A DNA stretch of 64,000 nt from JAFGJQ01 sp964586145 (GTDB taxonomy: Bacteria; Planctomycetota; Phycisphaerae; UBA1845): NCBI GenBank assembly GCA_964586145.1, contig CAZPHH010000007.1, positions 20,638 through 84,637 of the forward strand, given 5' to 3'. The translations under genes were made by a program, and so were the position numbers. The notes beneath the pieces are model-generated. The model made no database searches. It was not told the DNA's origin and saw only the letters and a list, made by a program, of their open reading frames with translations. Numbering within the stretch: position 1 is the first letter of the stretch; the number at the start of each line of letters is the position of its first letter. This document shows positions 27,918 to 35,912 of this stretch, piece by piece.

Positions 27918-28570
27918 CCACCCACCGCCTGTCCCAGTCCGCCCTGACGCTGAACGAATTCCTCGACGGACTGGCGGACCGGACGCCCACGCCCGGCGGC
28001 GGCAGCGCGGCCGCACTGGCCGGCGCTCTGGCCGCCGCCATGGCCCGCATGGTGGGGGCCTACTCCGTTGGAAAGAAGCCCGACGACGAACACGCTGCCA
28101 CCGTTCAATCGCTGTGCGACCAGCTCGCCCAGGCGGACGCCATGTTGCGGCGATTGATGGACGAAGACGCCACGGCCTACGAAGCCCTCTCCGCCGCGCA
28201 GCGGGCCAAACGCCAGGGTCGCGACGATCCCCCGGCTCGCGAGCAGGCGGTCGGCGTGGCCTTGGCCGTGCCTATGGAAACGGCCGCCGTCGCGGGTGCC
28301 TCGCTTGTCGCGATGCAGCAGTTGCTGCCCCATGCGAACCCGCACCTGCTCAGCGATCTTGGCGTGGCCGCCGTCCTGGCGGACGCCTGCGTCCGTGCCG
28401 CGGCCTACAGCGTCCGCGTGAACGCGCCGCTTCTGGAGAGCTCGGCGCAACGCGAGGAGATTCTGGGGCAACTGGCCGACATGCTCCGCCGATCCGCCGC
28501 CGCCGCCTCGGCAATCGAATCCCATCTGCCCGAGGCAATTCGCCCCACATCCCGCGCGCCAGCGGAGTGA
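27914..28570 (+). CDS. Cyclodeaminase/cyclohydrolase-family protein (FTCD_C-like)
   Basis: A 218-residue, mostly helical protein matching the FTCD_C family: the N-terminal LNEFLDGLADRTPTPGGGSAAALAGALAAAMARMV carries the family-defining TPGGGS loop. Members act on formimino- or methenyl-tetrahydrofolate (cyclodeaminase or FchA-type cyclohydrolase). The small stand-alone form suggests methenyl-THF cyclohydrolase activity, but this is not certain. It starts inside the stop of the receiver gene (ATGA). Confidence 0.82.
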   Translation: MTTHRLSQSALTLNEFLDGLADRTPTPGGGSAAALAGALAAAMARMVGAYSVGKKPDDEHAATVQSLCDQLAQADAMLRRLMDEDATAYEALSAAQRAKRQGRDDPPAREQAVGVALAVPMETAAVAGASLVAMQQLLPHANPHLLSDLGVAAVLADACVRAAAYSVRVNAPLLESSAQREEILGQLADMLRRSAAAASAIESHLPEAIRPTSRAPAE

Positions 28571-28573
28571 ATT

Positions 28574-28763
28574 TGTGGGACCGGCTTTCCAGCCGGTCAT
28601 CTCAACCCACATCCCGCACGGCCGCGGAGCAAAGTCCCTCTGCACAGGGTTCCAGCGCCGAAACGGGACGGGATCGCCCGTTTCGATACTGCGGGGCTCG
28701 TCTGGCAGCCTGTGCCCACGGCGCTCCGGTGGCTGGTGGCACGAGTCTGGTTTCCGGTGCCAC
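28574..28763. repeat. Palindrome cluster including a 25-base dispersed repeat
   Basis: GACCGGCT-ttcc-AGCCGGTC (28579-28598), preceded by TGTGG, matches 63902-63926 in 24 of 25 bases. It is followed by CGAAACGGG/CCCGTTTCG (28659-28685) and GTGGCAC/GTGCCAC (28736-28763). No coding frame is convincing between 28571 and 28890. The cluster lies in a convergent interval like those at 15.6 and 43.7 kb. Confidence 0.7.
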
Positions 28764-28894
28764 TGTAATCCACCGTTCGTCCCCGGAAACCGCTAAAGAT
28801 TATCCACCATCACACCGATGTTGGTGACAGTGGTAAGGTATGGCGTTGGAGAAGGATAGGGCATTTGGCCCTTAAGAGTCACAGGAGCGGGGGA

Positions 28895-29008
28895 ATGCCC
28901 CCGGGGAGGAAACGAGGCCAGCAGATCACACGGTGGATCGAACGAGGTGTCTCGAGGGTTCTTCAGGAGGAACGCCAATGCTCGCAGGCAGCACCGAGTT
29001 TGTTCTGA
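28895..29008 (+). CDS. Possible 37-codon basic micro-ORF
   Basis: AGGAG (28883-28887) lies 7 bases before this ATG. The peptide would be basic and amphipathic in its first half (MPPGRKRGQQITRWIERG) and overlaps the next micro-ORF in another frame. It may be a leader peptide, or chance; the better-supported small ORFs follow. Confidence 0.25.
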   Translation: MPPGRKRGQQITRWIERGVSRVLQEERQCSQAAPSLF

Positions 29009-29064
29009 GGCTGGTGGATCTCGTTTCGTGGATGCTCTGCTTCATCGACCAGATCCCGGCGTGA
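28978..29064 (+). CDS. 28-codon hydrophobic amphipathic micro-ORF
   Basis: A consensus AGGAGG (28965-28970) stands 7 bases before the ATG. The 28-residue peptide begins MLAGSTEFVLRLVDLVSW and continues with a hydrophobic segment ending IDQIPA. Charged residues (E7, R11, D14, D24) are spaced so that one helical face stays hydrophobic, as in small membrane-active peptides; this is a judgement by eye. The stop TGA is part of the ribosome-binding site of the next micro-ORF. No known family is recognised. Confidence 0.45.
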   Translation: MLAGSTEFVLRLVDLVSWMLCFIDQIPA

Positions 29065-29078
29065 GGAGGGCGGATGCC

Positions 29079-29129
29079 ATGATCGAAGTCATCACGCAGA
29101 TTGACGACATCATCATCCGCCGCCCGTAA
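29079..29129 (+). CDS. 16-codon micro-ORF coupled to the preceding one
   Basis: GAGGAGGG (29063-29070) overlaps the stop of the 28-codon ORF and lies 8 bases before this ATG, an arrangement expected for translational coupling. The peptide is MIEVITQIDDIIIRRP. Two consecutive strong ribosome-binding sites with ideal spacing in an otherwise empty interval make chance less likely, but the peptide is too short for homology to help. Confidence 0.38.
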   Translation: MIEVITQIDDIIIRRP

Positions 29130-29170
29130 TCCCCAAGCGCGGGAACCGTCTGGACGATTGCCTCGCCCCG

Positions 29171-30058
29171 TCAATACGTGGCGACGTTCAGGCCGGTACG
29201 GTCGCGAACGAGGGCAGCGATGTCACCCAGTTCCTGACTGGATAGTGGGGTGACGGACGGTTCGCTCGGTCGGCGGGCCACGCTGTAGATCTGCACCAGA
29301 GACACGATTCCCCCTCGGTTGCGGATTTCGTGCAGTCGGTCGATGAATGCCTCCACTTCCGACACGTCCGGCGGTGCGTCGTGCAGCCGCATCCACAGCG
29401 ACTGAATGACGATCGGGTACCGGGCGGCCGTCGCGGCAATCCCGTCCACGATGTGTTTCAGCGGAAACGGTGAACGGTTGACCTTCTGCAGGCGGTCATC
29501 CGTGCCCGCGTCGAGCTTCGCCCAGATTTCCCCCTGGTTGGCCATCAGAACGTCCAGCGTCGCCGACACGGCCGGTCGCCTGAGGTAACAGGCGTTCGTG
29601 ATCAGCACGAGCTTCACCTGGGGCAGGCCCCATTTCGCTTTGAGCTGTGCCGCGATCTCCACGCTTTGCGGAAACACGGGGCACGTGGTCGGCTCTCCGT
29701 CTCCGGAGAACGCGATGTCATTGATGCGCCGCAACGTCTCCGGCACGCCGGCAAAGTGCGGGTGCGTGAAGATCGAGCCGTCCACCGCCCAGCCGAGCAT
29801 CTGGTCCAGCTCCTGCTCCAGCACGCCCGCATCGACGTCCCGCACACGGGGTGGCTGCGACCGGTCCACCTGGCAGTACACACAGGCGAAGTTGCACACC
29901 GCGTCCGGGTTCAGGTTCACGCCGATGCTCAGGCCGCCGCTGCGGCGGGAGATGACCGGGTAGATGTACCGGTTTCCTCCCCACTCCCGTGGATGGTCGG
30001 CAAACACCCGCTGCTGGTACCGTTTGGTCGTATCGATGGCGAGTCTCCCGTGGCACAT
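29171..30058 (-). CDS. Radical SAM protein, COG0731-like
   Basis: A 295-residue radical SAM protein; the frame extends further upstream but homologous-looking sequence starts near the ATG at 30058. Cluster ligands are C55, C59 and C62 (NPDAVCNFACVYCQ), followed by a motif region with AFSGDGEPTTCPVFP (SAM-binding GGE-like) and KLVLITNACYLRRP. The start HPREWGGNRYIYPVISRRSGGLSIGVNLN is typical of a widespread uncharacterised bacterial group. Function unknown; tRNA or protein modification has been proposed for relatives. It is convergent to the micro-ORF cassette and divergent from rmuC. Confidence 0.8.
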   Translation of the reverse strand: MCHGRLAIDTTKRYQQRVFADHPREWGGNRYIYPVISRRSGGLSIGVNLNPDAVCNFACVYCQVDRSQPPRVRDVDAGVLEQELDQMLGWAVDGSIFTHPHFAGVPETLRRINDIAFSGDGEPTTCPVFPQSVEIAAQLKAKWGLPQVKLVLITNACYLRRPAVSATLDVLMANQGEIWAKLDAGTDDRLQKVNRSPFPLKHIVDGIAATAARYPIVIQSLWMRLHDAPPDVSEVEAFIDRLHEIRNRGGIVSLVQIYSVARRPSEPSVTPLSSQELGDIAALVRDRTGLNVATY

Positions 30059-30083
30059 TCCCACTGTGTCGCTCTGTTTCGCT

Positions 30084-30113
30084 ATTATGCCATGCCGCCG
30101 CCGGCGTTTCCAA
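30084..30113 (-). promoter_or_regulatory. Probable promoter of the radical SAM gene
   Basis: On the complement TTGGAA (30108-30113) and CATAAT (30084-30089) are 18 bases apart, giving a short leader before the ATG at 30058. The leader ends in GTGGGA directly before the ATG, so there is no well-spaced ribosome-binding site. Confidence 0.4.
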
Positions 30114-30230
30114 ACATCCTGACGCTTGACGCGCCCCGGCATCGGGGCGAACCTGACGTGGGCCGCGGTTTCGCCGGTGGGCGGCGGACTCGAAACCACT
30201 CGCCGCAGCAATACGTCAGGGGTGTACGTC

Positions 30231-31574
30231 GTGTCGCAGACACTGCTCTGGATCCTCCTCGTTTTGGCGGGCCTGAACCTGGTCGGGCTGGTGCTGCTGT
30301 GGCTCCGCCTGCGCCGGAACGCCGCAGACCCGTCAATGGCCGTGCGCCCGTTCCTGGAATCGGCTGAGCGGGCCCAGGAACGGCTGGAGAGGGTATTCCG
30401 CGAGGAGGCGGCCCGGACGCGAGAGGAAGCCGCCGCCCTCGACCGCCAGTTGCGGGAGGAGTTGGCCGGCTCGCAGAAGACCGCCAACGACACCGTTCGC
30501 CAGCAGATGGTCGCCATCGGCGAGCTGCAAAAGGGCCAGTTGGATTCGTTTGCCCAGCGACTGGGCAAGCTGACCGAAACCAACGAGAAGCAACTCGAAA
30601 GCCTGAGGAATGCGGTCGATGCCCGGCTCAAGGCCATCCAGGAAGACAACGCCAAGCGCCTCGACCAGATGCGGCAGACCGTGGACGAGAAGCTCCAGGG
30701 CACGCTCGAGAAACGCCTGGGCGAGTCGTTCCGGCTGGTCAGCGAGCGGCTCGAGCAGGTCCACAAGGGGCTCGGCGAAATGCAGACGCTGGCCGTCGGC
30801 GTGGGCGACCTCAAGAAGGTGCTGACCAACGTCAAGACCCGCGGCACCTGGGGCGAGGTGCAGCTTGAATCGCTGCTGGCACAGGTGCTGACGCCGGAGC
30901 AGTTTGACCGCAACGTGGCCACAAAGGAGGGCAGCGGCGAACGCGTGGAGTTTGCCATCCGCCTGCCCGGGCGGGACGAAGGGCAGGACGTTGTCTGGCT
31001 GCCCATCGACGCCAAGTTTCCCCAGGCAGACTACCAGCGGCTGCTGGACGCCCAGGAAGCAGGCGACGCGGCCGCGGCCGAACAGGCGCTTCGGCAACTC
31101 GAACAGCAAATCCGCAACGACGCGAAGAACATCCGCGACAAGTACGTCAGCCCGCCCGCCACCACGGATTTCGGCATGATGTTCCTGCCCACCGAGGGGC
31201 TTTATGCCGAGGTGCTCCGCCGGCCCGGGCTGGTCGACACCCTCCAGCGTGATTATCGCATCGTCGTGGCCGGCCCGACCACGCTGGCCGCCCTGCTCAA
31301 CGCGCTGCAGATGGGTTTCAAGACACTGGCCATTCAGAAACGCTCCAGCGAGGTCTGGAACCTGCTGGCCGTCGTGAAGCGGGAGTTCGGGCGGTTCGGC
31401 GAGGCGTTGGAGGCCGTCCGGAAGAAGCTGGAGGAGGCATCCGGCAAAATCGACGCGGCCGCGAGGAAGTCGCGAACGATCGAACGGAAGCTCCGCACCG
31501 TCGAGGACCTGCCTTCGGATGAGGCGGACACCCCGGGCCTGACGGATGACGCCGGCGAGGGCGCCGTCCGCTGA
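30231..31574 (+). CDS. rmuC: RmuC-family DNA recombination protein
   Basis: The frame is open from 30126, but the protein proper starts with a membrane anchor (VSQTLLWILLVLAGLNLVGLVLLWLRLRR). GTG at 30231, 8 bases after AGGGG, is my choice; GTG at 30222 is also possible. The product is about 447 residues: N-terminal transmembrane helix, a coiled coil to about residue 195, then the RmuC core (VKTRGTWGEVQLESLLAQVLTPEQFD, VWLPIDAKFPQADYQRLLDA, YVSPPATTDFGMMFLPTEGLYAEVL, VVAGPTTLAALLNALQMGFKTLAI). RmuC proteins limit DNA inversions and are presumed nucleases. It precedes uvrC by 52 bases, consistent with a DNA-repair pair. Confidence 0.93.
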   Translation: MSQTLLWILLVLAGLNLVGLVLLWLRLRRNAADPSMAVRPFLESAERAQERLERVFREEAARTREEAAALDRQLREELAGSQKTANDTVRQQMVAIGELQKGQLDSFAQRLGKLTETNEKQLESLRNAVDARLKAIQEDNAKRLDQMRQTVDEKLQGTLEKRLGESFRLVSERLEQVHKGLGEMQTLAVGVGDLKKVLTNVKTRGTWGEVQLESLLAQVLTPEQFDRNVATKEGSGERVEFAIRLPGRDEGQDVVWLPIDAKFPQADYQRLLDAQEAGDAAAAEQALRQLEQQIRNDAKNIRDKYVSPPATTDFGMMFLPTEGLYAEVLRRPGLVDTLQRDYRIVVAGPTTLAALLNALQMGFKTLAIQKRSSEVWNLLAVVKREFGRFGEALEAVRKKLEEASGKIDAAARKSRTIERKLRTVEDLPSDEADTPGLTDDAGEGAVR

Positions 31575-31614
31575 GCGGATTCCACCGCCGTTTCCCGGCG
31601 CGGCCCGGCGGGTC

Positions 31615-31620
31615 TACAAT
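31615..31620 (+). promoter_or_regulatory. Possible -10 element for leaderless uvrC
   Basis: TACAAT lies 6 bases before the GTG at 31627. No good -35 is visible (TTCCCG at 31592), and no ribosome-binding site precedes the GTG. Tentative. Confidence 0.3.
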
Positions 31621-31626
31621 GATGGC

Positions 31627-33111
31627 GTGGGCAGCGACGACGAGCGTATCCAGCGGCTTCGCGATCACATCGCGAACTTCCCCAAGACCCCCGGCGTGTA
31701 CCTGATGAAGGACCGGTCGGGCCAGGTGTTGTACATCGGCAAGGCCAAGGACCTCCGGTCGCGGGTGAGCAGCTACTTCCAGGAGTCGGCCGACCTGCTG
31801 AACACGCGCGGGCCGGAGATTGCCCGCATGGTCACGCTGGTGGACGACATCGACTTTCTGGATGCGGACACGGAGGTGGACGCGCTGCTTCACGAGGCCC
31901 GGCTGATCAAGGACGTTCAGCCGCCGTTCAACGCCCAGCTTCGCGACGACAAGACGTTCCCGTACCTGGAGATCACCACCGGCGACGACTTCCCCGGCGT
32001 ATACGTGACGCGCCAGCCACGATTGAAAGGCAGCAAGCTCTACGGCCCGTTCGCCAGCGCGTTCAGCATTCGGGCGGCCCTGAACGCCCTGCAGAAGGTC
32101 TTCCGCTTCCGCACGTGCGAACTGGACATCCGGGCGGACGACGAATCGCGGCGGTTCTTCCGCCCGTGCCTGCTGTATTCGATTCACCGATGCACCGGTC
32201 CCTGCGGCGACCGCGTCAGCCGCGAGGACTACCGGCAGGACATCGACCGGCTCAAGCGGTTCATGGCGTCCAAGCGCTCCGTGGTGCTGCGGCAGATGCA
32301 GAAGGAGATGGACGAGGCGGCCAGGGAGCTGCGATTCGAGGAGGCCGCCGCCCTGCGGGACCGCATCCGGGCCATTCAGTCGCTTTCCCTGTCCGGCACG
32401 CCGGACGAGAACGTGCAGCCGGAGGTCTTCTTCGTTGATCCCGCGCGGGGGCTGGAGAAGCTCGGTGAGTTGCTGGAACTCGAGCGGCCCCCCCGGACCA
32501 TCGAGGGCATTGACATCGCGAATCTGCAGGGCGGCGAATCCGTCGGCTCGCTGGTCTGCTTTGTCGACGGCAAGCCGTTCAAATCCGGCTACCGCCGGTT
32601 CCGCATTCAGAACGTCGAGGGCCAGGACGATTACGCCATGATCCGCGAGGTTGTCACCCGGCGATACCGCCATGCGGCCGCCGGCGACGAGCTCTATCCG
32701 GACGTCATTCTGATCGACGGCGGGCTGGGTCAGCTCCACGCGGCGCTGGAGGGGTTTGCCGCGATGGACGTCCGGCCCCCCATGGTCATCTCGCTGGCCA
32801 AGCGGGAGGAGGAAATCTACATCCAGGCCCGCTCCGCCCCGGTGCGGCTGGCCCGCAACGATGAGGCCCTTCGGCTGCTCCAGCAGGTGCGCGACGAGGC
32901 CCACCGTTTCGCCCAGCACTACCACCACATCCTGCGGCGGAGGAAGACGTTCGAGGAGGAGGTGGCCGAAGGCCGCCGCCCGCCCCGCAAGAAGCCGGCC
33001 GCCGGCAAAAAGAAGACAGGCAAGGGCCGGATTCGCACCGCGGCCGAGCTGGAATGCGAGCAGCAGAGCGAAGCAAACCCAGGCCAATCCGGCGGCAAAG
33101 CGCTCGATTGA
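31627..33111 (+). CDS. uvrC: Short UvrC-type excinuclease subunit lacking the C-terminal HhH
   Basis: GTG at 31627 is preferred because the family-like sequence begins there and the upstream frame from 31546 overlaps rmuC. The product is 494 residues. Domains: GIY-YIG nuclease (TPGVYLMKD, QVLYIGKAKDLRSRV), a UVR motif (EMDEAARELRFEEAAALRDRIRAIQ) and the RNase H-like nuclease with D296 (EGIDIANLQG), D364 (LIDGGLGQ) and H426 (DEAHRFAQHYH). Instead of the usual tandem helix-hairpin-helix end, the protein stops in a Lys/Arg-rich tail. UvrC makes both incisions in nucleotide-excision repair. All catalytic motifs are intact, so it is probably active, binding DNA with the basic tail. Confidence 0.9.
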   Translation: MGSDDERIQRLRDHIANFPKTPGVYLMKDRSGQVLYIGKAKDLRSRVSSYFQESADLLNTRGPEIARMVTLVDDIDFLDADTEVDALLHEARLIKDVQPPFNAQLRDDKTFPYLEITTGDDFPGVYVTRQPRLKGSKLYGPFASAFSIRAALNALQKVFRFRTCELDIRADDESRRFFRPCLLYSIHRCTGPCGDRVSREDYRQDIDRLKRFMASKRSVVLRQMQKEMDEAARELRFEEAAALRDRIRAIQSLSLSGTPDENVQPEVFFVDPARGLEKLGELLELERPPRTIEGIDIANLQGGESVGSLVCFVDGKPFKSGYRRFRIQNVEGQDDYAMIREVVTRRYRHAAAGDELYPDVILIDGGLGQLHAALEGFAAMDVRPPMVISLAKREEEIYIQARSAPVRLARNDEALRLLQQVRDEAHRFAQHYHHILRRRKTFEEEVAEGRRPPRKKPAAGKKKTGKGRIRTAAELECEQQSEANPGQSGGKALD

Positions 33112-33136
33112 CCGGCCGTCACTGGCACCGTACCCT
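33108..33136 (+). promoter_or_regulatory. Probable kdsA promoter
   Basis: TTGACC (33108-33113) and TACCCT (33131-33136) are 17 bases apart and overlap the uvrC stop. Transcription would begin about 36 bases before kdsA. Confidence 0.45.
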
Positions 33137-33178
33137 CTGCTCTGCGCGCGGACGGTTTTCGCGTAAGGAAGGCCACTT

Positions 33179-34015
33179 ATGGCGACGATTGAAGTCACCC
33201 AGGTCGCGAATGTCGAGATCGGCCGCGGGCGGCCGCTGGTGCTGATTGCCGGGCCCTGCGTCATTGAGAGCCGCGATCACACGTTGCGGATGGCGGAGGG
33301 CATTGCCCGCATCACCCGGCGGCTGGAGATACCGTTCATCTTCAAGGCCAGCTACGACAAGGCGAACCGCACCAGCGTGGACAGCTTCCGCGGCCCGGGC
33401 CTGGACGAAGGGCTTCGCATCCTGGCCGAAGTCCGCCGCGAACTGGATACCCCCGTGCTATCCGATGTGCATGCGCCGGAACAAGCCGGACCCGCCGGCG
33501 AGGTGCTGGACTGCCTCCAGGTGCCCGCCTTTCTCTGCCGCCAGACGGACCTGCTGCTGGCCGCCGCGAAGGCCGGCAAAGCCGTCAACGTCAAGAAGGG
33601 CCAGTTCATGTCGCCCGAAGAGATGGCCAACGTGGTGGGCAAGATGACCTCGACGGGGAACGAGAACGTGCTGCTCACCGAGCGAGGCACCTTTTTCGGA
33701 TACAACCGGCTGGTGAACGACTTCACCGGCATCCGCCGGATGCAGGCCTTTGCTCCGGTGGTCATGGACGCGACGCACAGTTGCCAGCTTCCCGGCGGCG
33801 CCGGGTCGCAGAGCGGCGGCCTGCGTGAGTTCGTCGAGCCTCTGGCCCTGGCCGGCGTGGCGGCCGGAGCCAACGCCCTTTTCCTCGAAGTCCACGACGA
33901 CCCGGAGCGGGCCCGGTCCGACCCCGCCACCGTCTACCCCCTGGACCGACTGGAATCGCTGCTGGCCCGCTGCCTGCGCATCTTCGCCGCGGTGCAGGAC
34001 CGGCCGCCCCGTTGA
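33179..34015 (+). CDS. kdsA: Kdo-8-phosphate synthase (2-dehydro-3-deoxyphosphooctonate aldolase)
   Basis: A 278-residue enzyme, the usual length. AAGGAAGG lies 7-8 bases before the ATG. It condenses phosphoenolpyruvate with arabinose 5-phosphate to give Kdo 8-phosphate for lipopolysaccharide. Signature segments are LIAGPCVIES, FKASYDKANRTSVDSFRGPG, PVLSDVHAPEQ, VNVKKGQFMSPEEM, LTERGTFFGYNRLVNDF and DATHSCQLPGG. Cys27 in AGPC marks the metal-dependent class (the metal-independent class has Asn there). Its presence implies an outer membrane with Kdo, as in planctomycetes with LPS genes. No other Kdo gene is in the window. Confidence 0.95.
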   Translation: MATIEVTQVANVEIGRGRPLVLIAGPCVIESRDHTLRMAEGIARITRRLEIPFIFKASYDKANRTSVDSFRGPGLDEGLRILAEVRRELDTPVLSDVHAPEQAGPAGEVLDCLQVPAFLCRQTDLLLAAAKAGKAVNVKKGQFMSPEEMANVVGKMTSTGNENVLLTERGTFFGYNRLVNDFTGIRRMQAFAPVVMDATHSCQLPGGAGSQSGGLREFVEPLALAGVAAGANALFLEVHDDPERARSDPATVYPLDRLESLLARCLRIFAAVQDRPPR

Positions 34016-34080
34016 CGACTCCCGCCCCGACCACGACAACGCGGGCCCGTACGCGAGCGAGGGCCCACCCGGACGGCCCT

Positions 34081-34275
34081 TCAGACAGCGGGAATGGATG
34101 ATTGCCAGACGCGTTCAGAAATCCTGACCGCGATGATCTGGAGCAGGTCCTGGGCGATCCGCCCGAGCAGGATGTGGCGATGACAGCCGGCGATCTTTCG
34201 GCGAACGGCGTTGCGGCAGTCCTCTGATTTGCGATGGAGATACCGGTTGCCGGTGACCCGCCGCAGCGGCGTCAT
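34081..34275 (-). pseudogene. C-terminal remnant of an IS4-like transposase
   Basis: A 64-codon frame encodes GNRYLHRKSEDCRNAVRRKI followed by a segment around LGRIAQDLLQIIAV. From memory this resembles the end of DDE transposases of an IS4-like group common in planctomycetes and other environmental bacteria. No DDE catalytic core and no inverted repeats are present nearby, so this is a decayed fragment. It fills the 296-base gap between kdsA and the TPR gene and marks a past insertion at the edge of the GTPase cluster. Confidence 0.5.
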
Positions 34276-34311
34276 CCGCCATTGGCGGAGCCGTCGCGGG
34301 GCACACGGCGT

Positions 34312-35784
34312 CTACGGCCTGGGGGCGGGGACGGAGGCGGGGTCGGCGGCGGTGAGGTAGCGGGAGGCGAGGCTGACGAGGCTGGGGTCGGTGGCGTGGT
34401 CGACGACCCAGCGGAAGTCGGCCAGGGCGCCCTGGACGTTGCCGCTGTCCCAGCGGGCCTGGCCGCGGCTGTAGTAGGCGTAGCTGTACTCCGGGTTGGT
34501 CTTCAGGGCGCGGTCGTAGTCTTCCAGGGCGCTCTTCAGGTCTCCCATTTGCCGGCGGATGTCGCCGCGCGTGCAGAAGGCGAAAGCGTTCTTCGGGTCG
34601 AGCTGCAGCACTTGGTTCAGGTCGGCGATGGCGCCGTCCCAGTCGCCGGAGCGCTCGCGGGCGTCGGCCCGGGCGACGTACGCATTGATGTCGTCGGGTT
34701 GCATGGCGATGACGCGGTTGAAGTCGGCGATGGCGCCGGGGAGTTTGCCCCAGGCCGCCCGCGTCGTGCCGCGATGGTAATAGGCCTCGGCGCTGTCCGG
34801 GGCCAGGCGGATCGCCTGCGTGTAATCGTCCACGGCGCCGTGCCGGTCGCCGCGATCGCGACGCGCGTTGGCGCGTTCCAGGAACGCGCGGGCGTCGTTC
34901 GGCCGCAGTTCCAGGGCCTTGCCCAGGTCCGCGACGGCGCCGGAGTAGTTTTCGGCCGCCCGCCGCGCCAGGGCGCGATCGATGTAGTAGTCCGGGTTCA
35001 CCGGGTGGAGCTGAATGGCCCGGGTCTGGTCCGCGTCCGCGGACTTGGCGTCTCCTCGTCGCAGGCGGGCCTGCCCGCGGGCGTTCCAGGCCGCGGACTC
35101 GTCCGGGGCGAGTTCGATCGCCAGATTCAGGTCATCCTCGGCGGGTCCGATCAGGCCCTGCTGCAAGTGGGCCCGCCCGCGCACCAGCAGCATGTCCGCC
35201 CGGTTGCCGGTCGCCGACAGCACCCGGCCGGCGTCTTCCGCGGCGCCTTGTGCGTCACCGGCGGCCAGTCGAGCGGCGGCGCGTCGTCCGCGAACGTCGT
35301 GGTTGTCCGTGGAGCGTTCGAGAATCCGGTCGTAATCCGCGACGGCGGACTTGTGGTCACCGCTTCGTGAATGCACTTCGGCGCGGCGGGTCAGCGCGGT
35401 GACGTGGTTCGGATCGGCCTCGAGGGCGCGACTGTAGCTCTCAACGGCGGCGGGCGCGTCGCCGAACGCCGCCTGGGCATTGGCGAGTTTGCAGATCAGG
35501 TCGGTGTTGCGTGACTCGATGCGCAGGGCCTGCTGGTAGTGCTCGATCGCCGTGGCGAAATCGGCGGAGGCGACGCTGCGTTCGGCCAGGCGGAGCAGGT
35601 TGGCGAACGGGTCGGCCTGGGCGACCGCCTGCGCCGGCTGGTAGTAGAAGCGGTAGCCCGCGGCTCCGGCCAGGAGCAGGGCGCAGAAGAGGATGCCGAG
35701 CCACCCGACACGAGACCGGCGGGGCGGGTCGTCGGCCGGCCGCTGTTTCCACTGGCCCAGTCTGTTGCTTACTCGTTTTCTCAT
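34312..35784 (-). CDS. Membrane-anchored TPR protein
   Basis: A 490-residue protein with a basic cytoplasmic N-terminus (residues 1-26), one transmembrane helix (about 27-47) and then about eleven tetratricopeptide repeats filling the rest, for example AEAYYHRGTTRAAWGKLPGAIADFNRVIAMQPDD and AFCTRGDIRRQMGDLKSALEDYDRALKTNPE. Such proteins are scaffolds and carry no catalytic motif. The TPRs would lie outside the cytoplasm if the helix is a signal anchor with the positive side in; that topology is inferred. It lies 128 bases after the large coiled-coil gene on the same strand and may be part of the neighbouring GTPase cluster. Confidence 0.88.
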   Translation of the reverse strand: MRKRVSNRLGQWKQRPADDPPRRSRVGWLGILFCALLLAGAAGYRFYYQPAQAVAQADPFANLLRLAERSVASADFATAIEHYQQALRIESRNTDLICKLANAQAAFGDAPAAVESYSRALEADPNHVTALTRRAEVHSRSGDHKSAVADYDRILERSTDNHDVRGRRAAARLAAGDAQGAAEDAGRVLSATGNRADMLLVRGRAHLQQGLIGPAEDDLNLAIELAPDESAAWNARGQARLRRGDAKSADADQTRAIQLHPVNPDYYIDRALARRAAENYSGAVADLGKALELRPNDARAFLERANARRDRGDRHGAVDDYTQAIRLAPDSAEAYYHRGTTRAAWGKLPGAIADFNRVIAMQPDDINAYVARADARERSGDWDGAIADLNQVLQLDPKNAFAFCTRGDIRRQMGDLKSALEDYDRALKTNPEYSYAYYSRGQARWDSGNVQGALADFRWVVDHATDPSLVSLASRYLTAADPASVPAPRP

Positions 35785-35912
35785 GGTCGCCCGTCAAACC
35801 AGGGTCTGACCGCGGAATCTTCTACCGTATCGGTCCGCCCGGCGCCGGTGTTGGACTGATTCCCGGATCGCGCGGGTCCCAAGCCGGTCCGCCGCGAGAT
35901 AGCGGACCTGCG

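Noticed and set aside
28735..28750. TGGCACGAGTCTGGTT considered as a second sigma-54 promoter
   Set aside because: The -12 GC is missing at the required distance, and the sequence is explained by the GTGGCAC/GTGCCAC palindrome.
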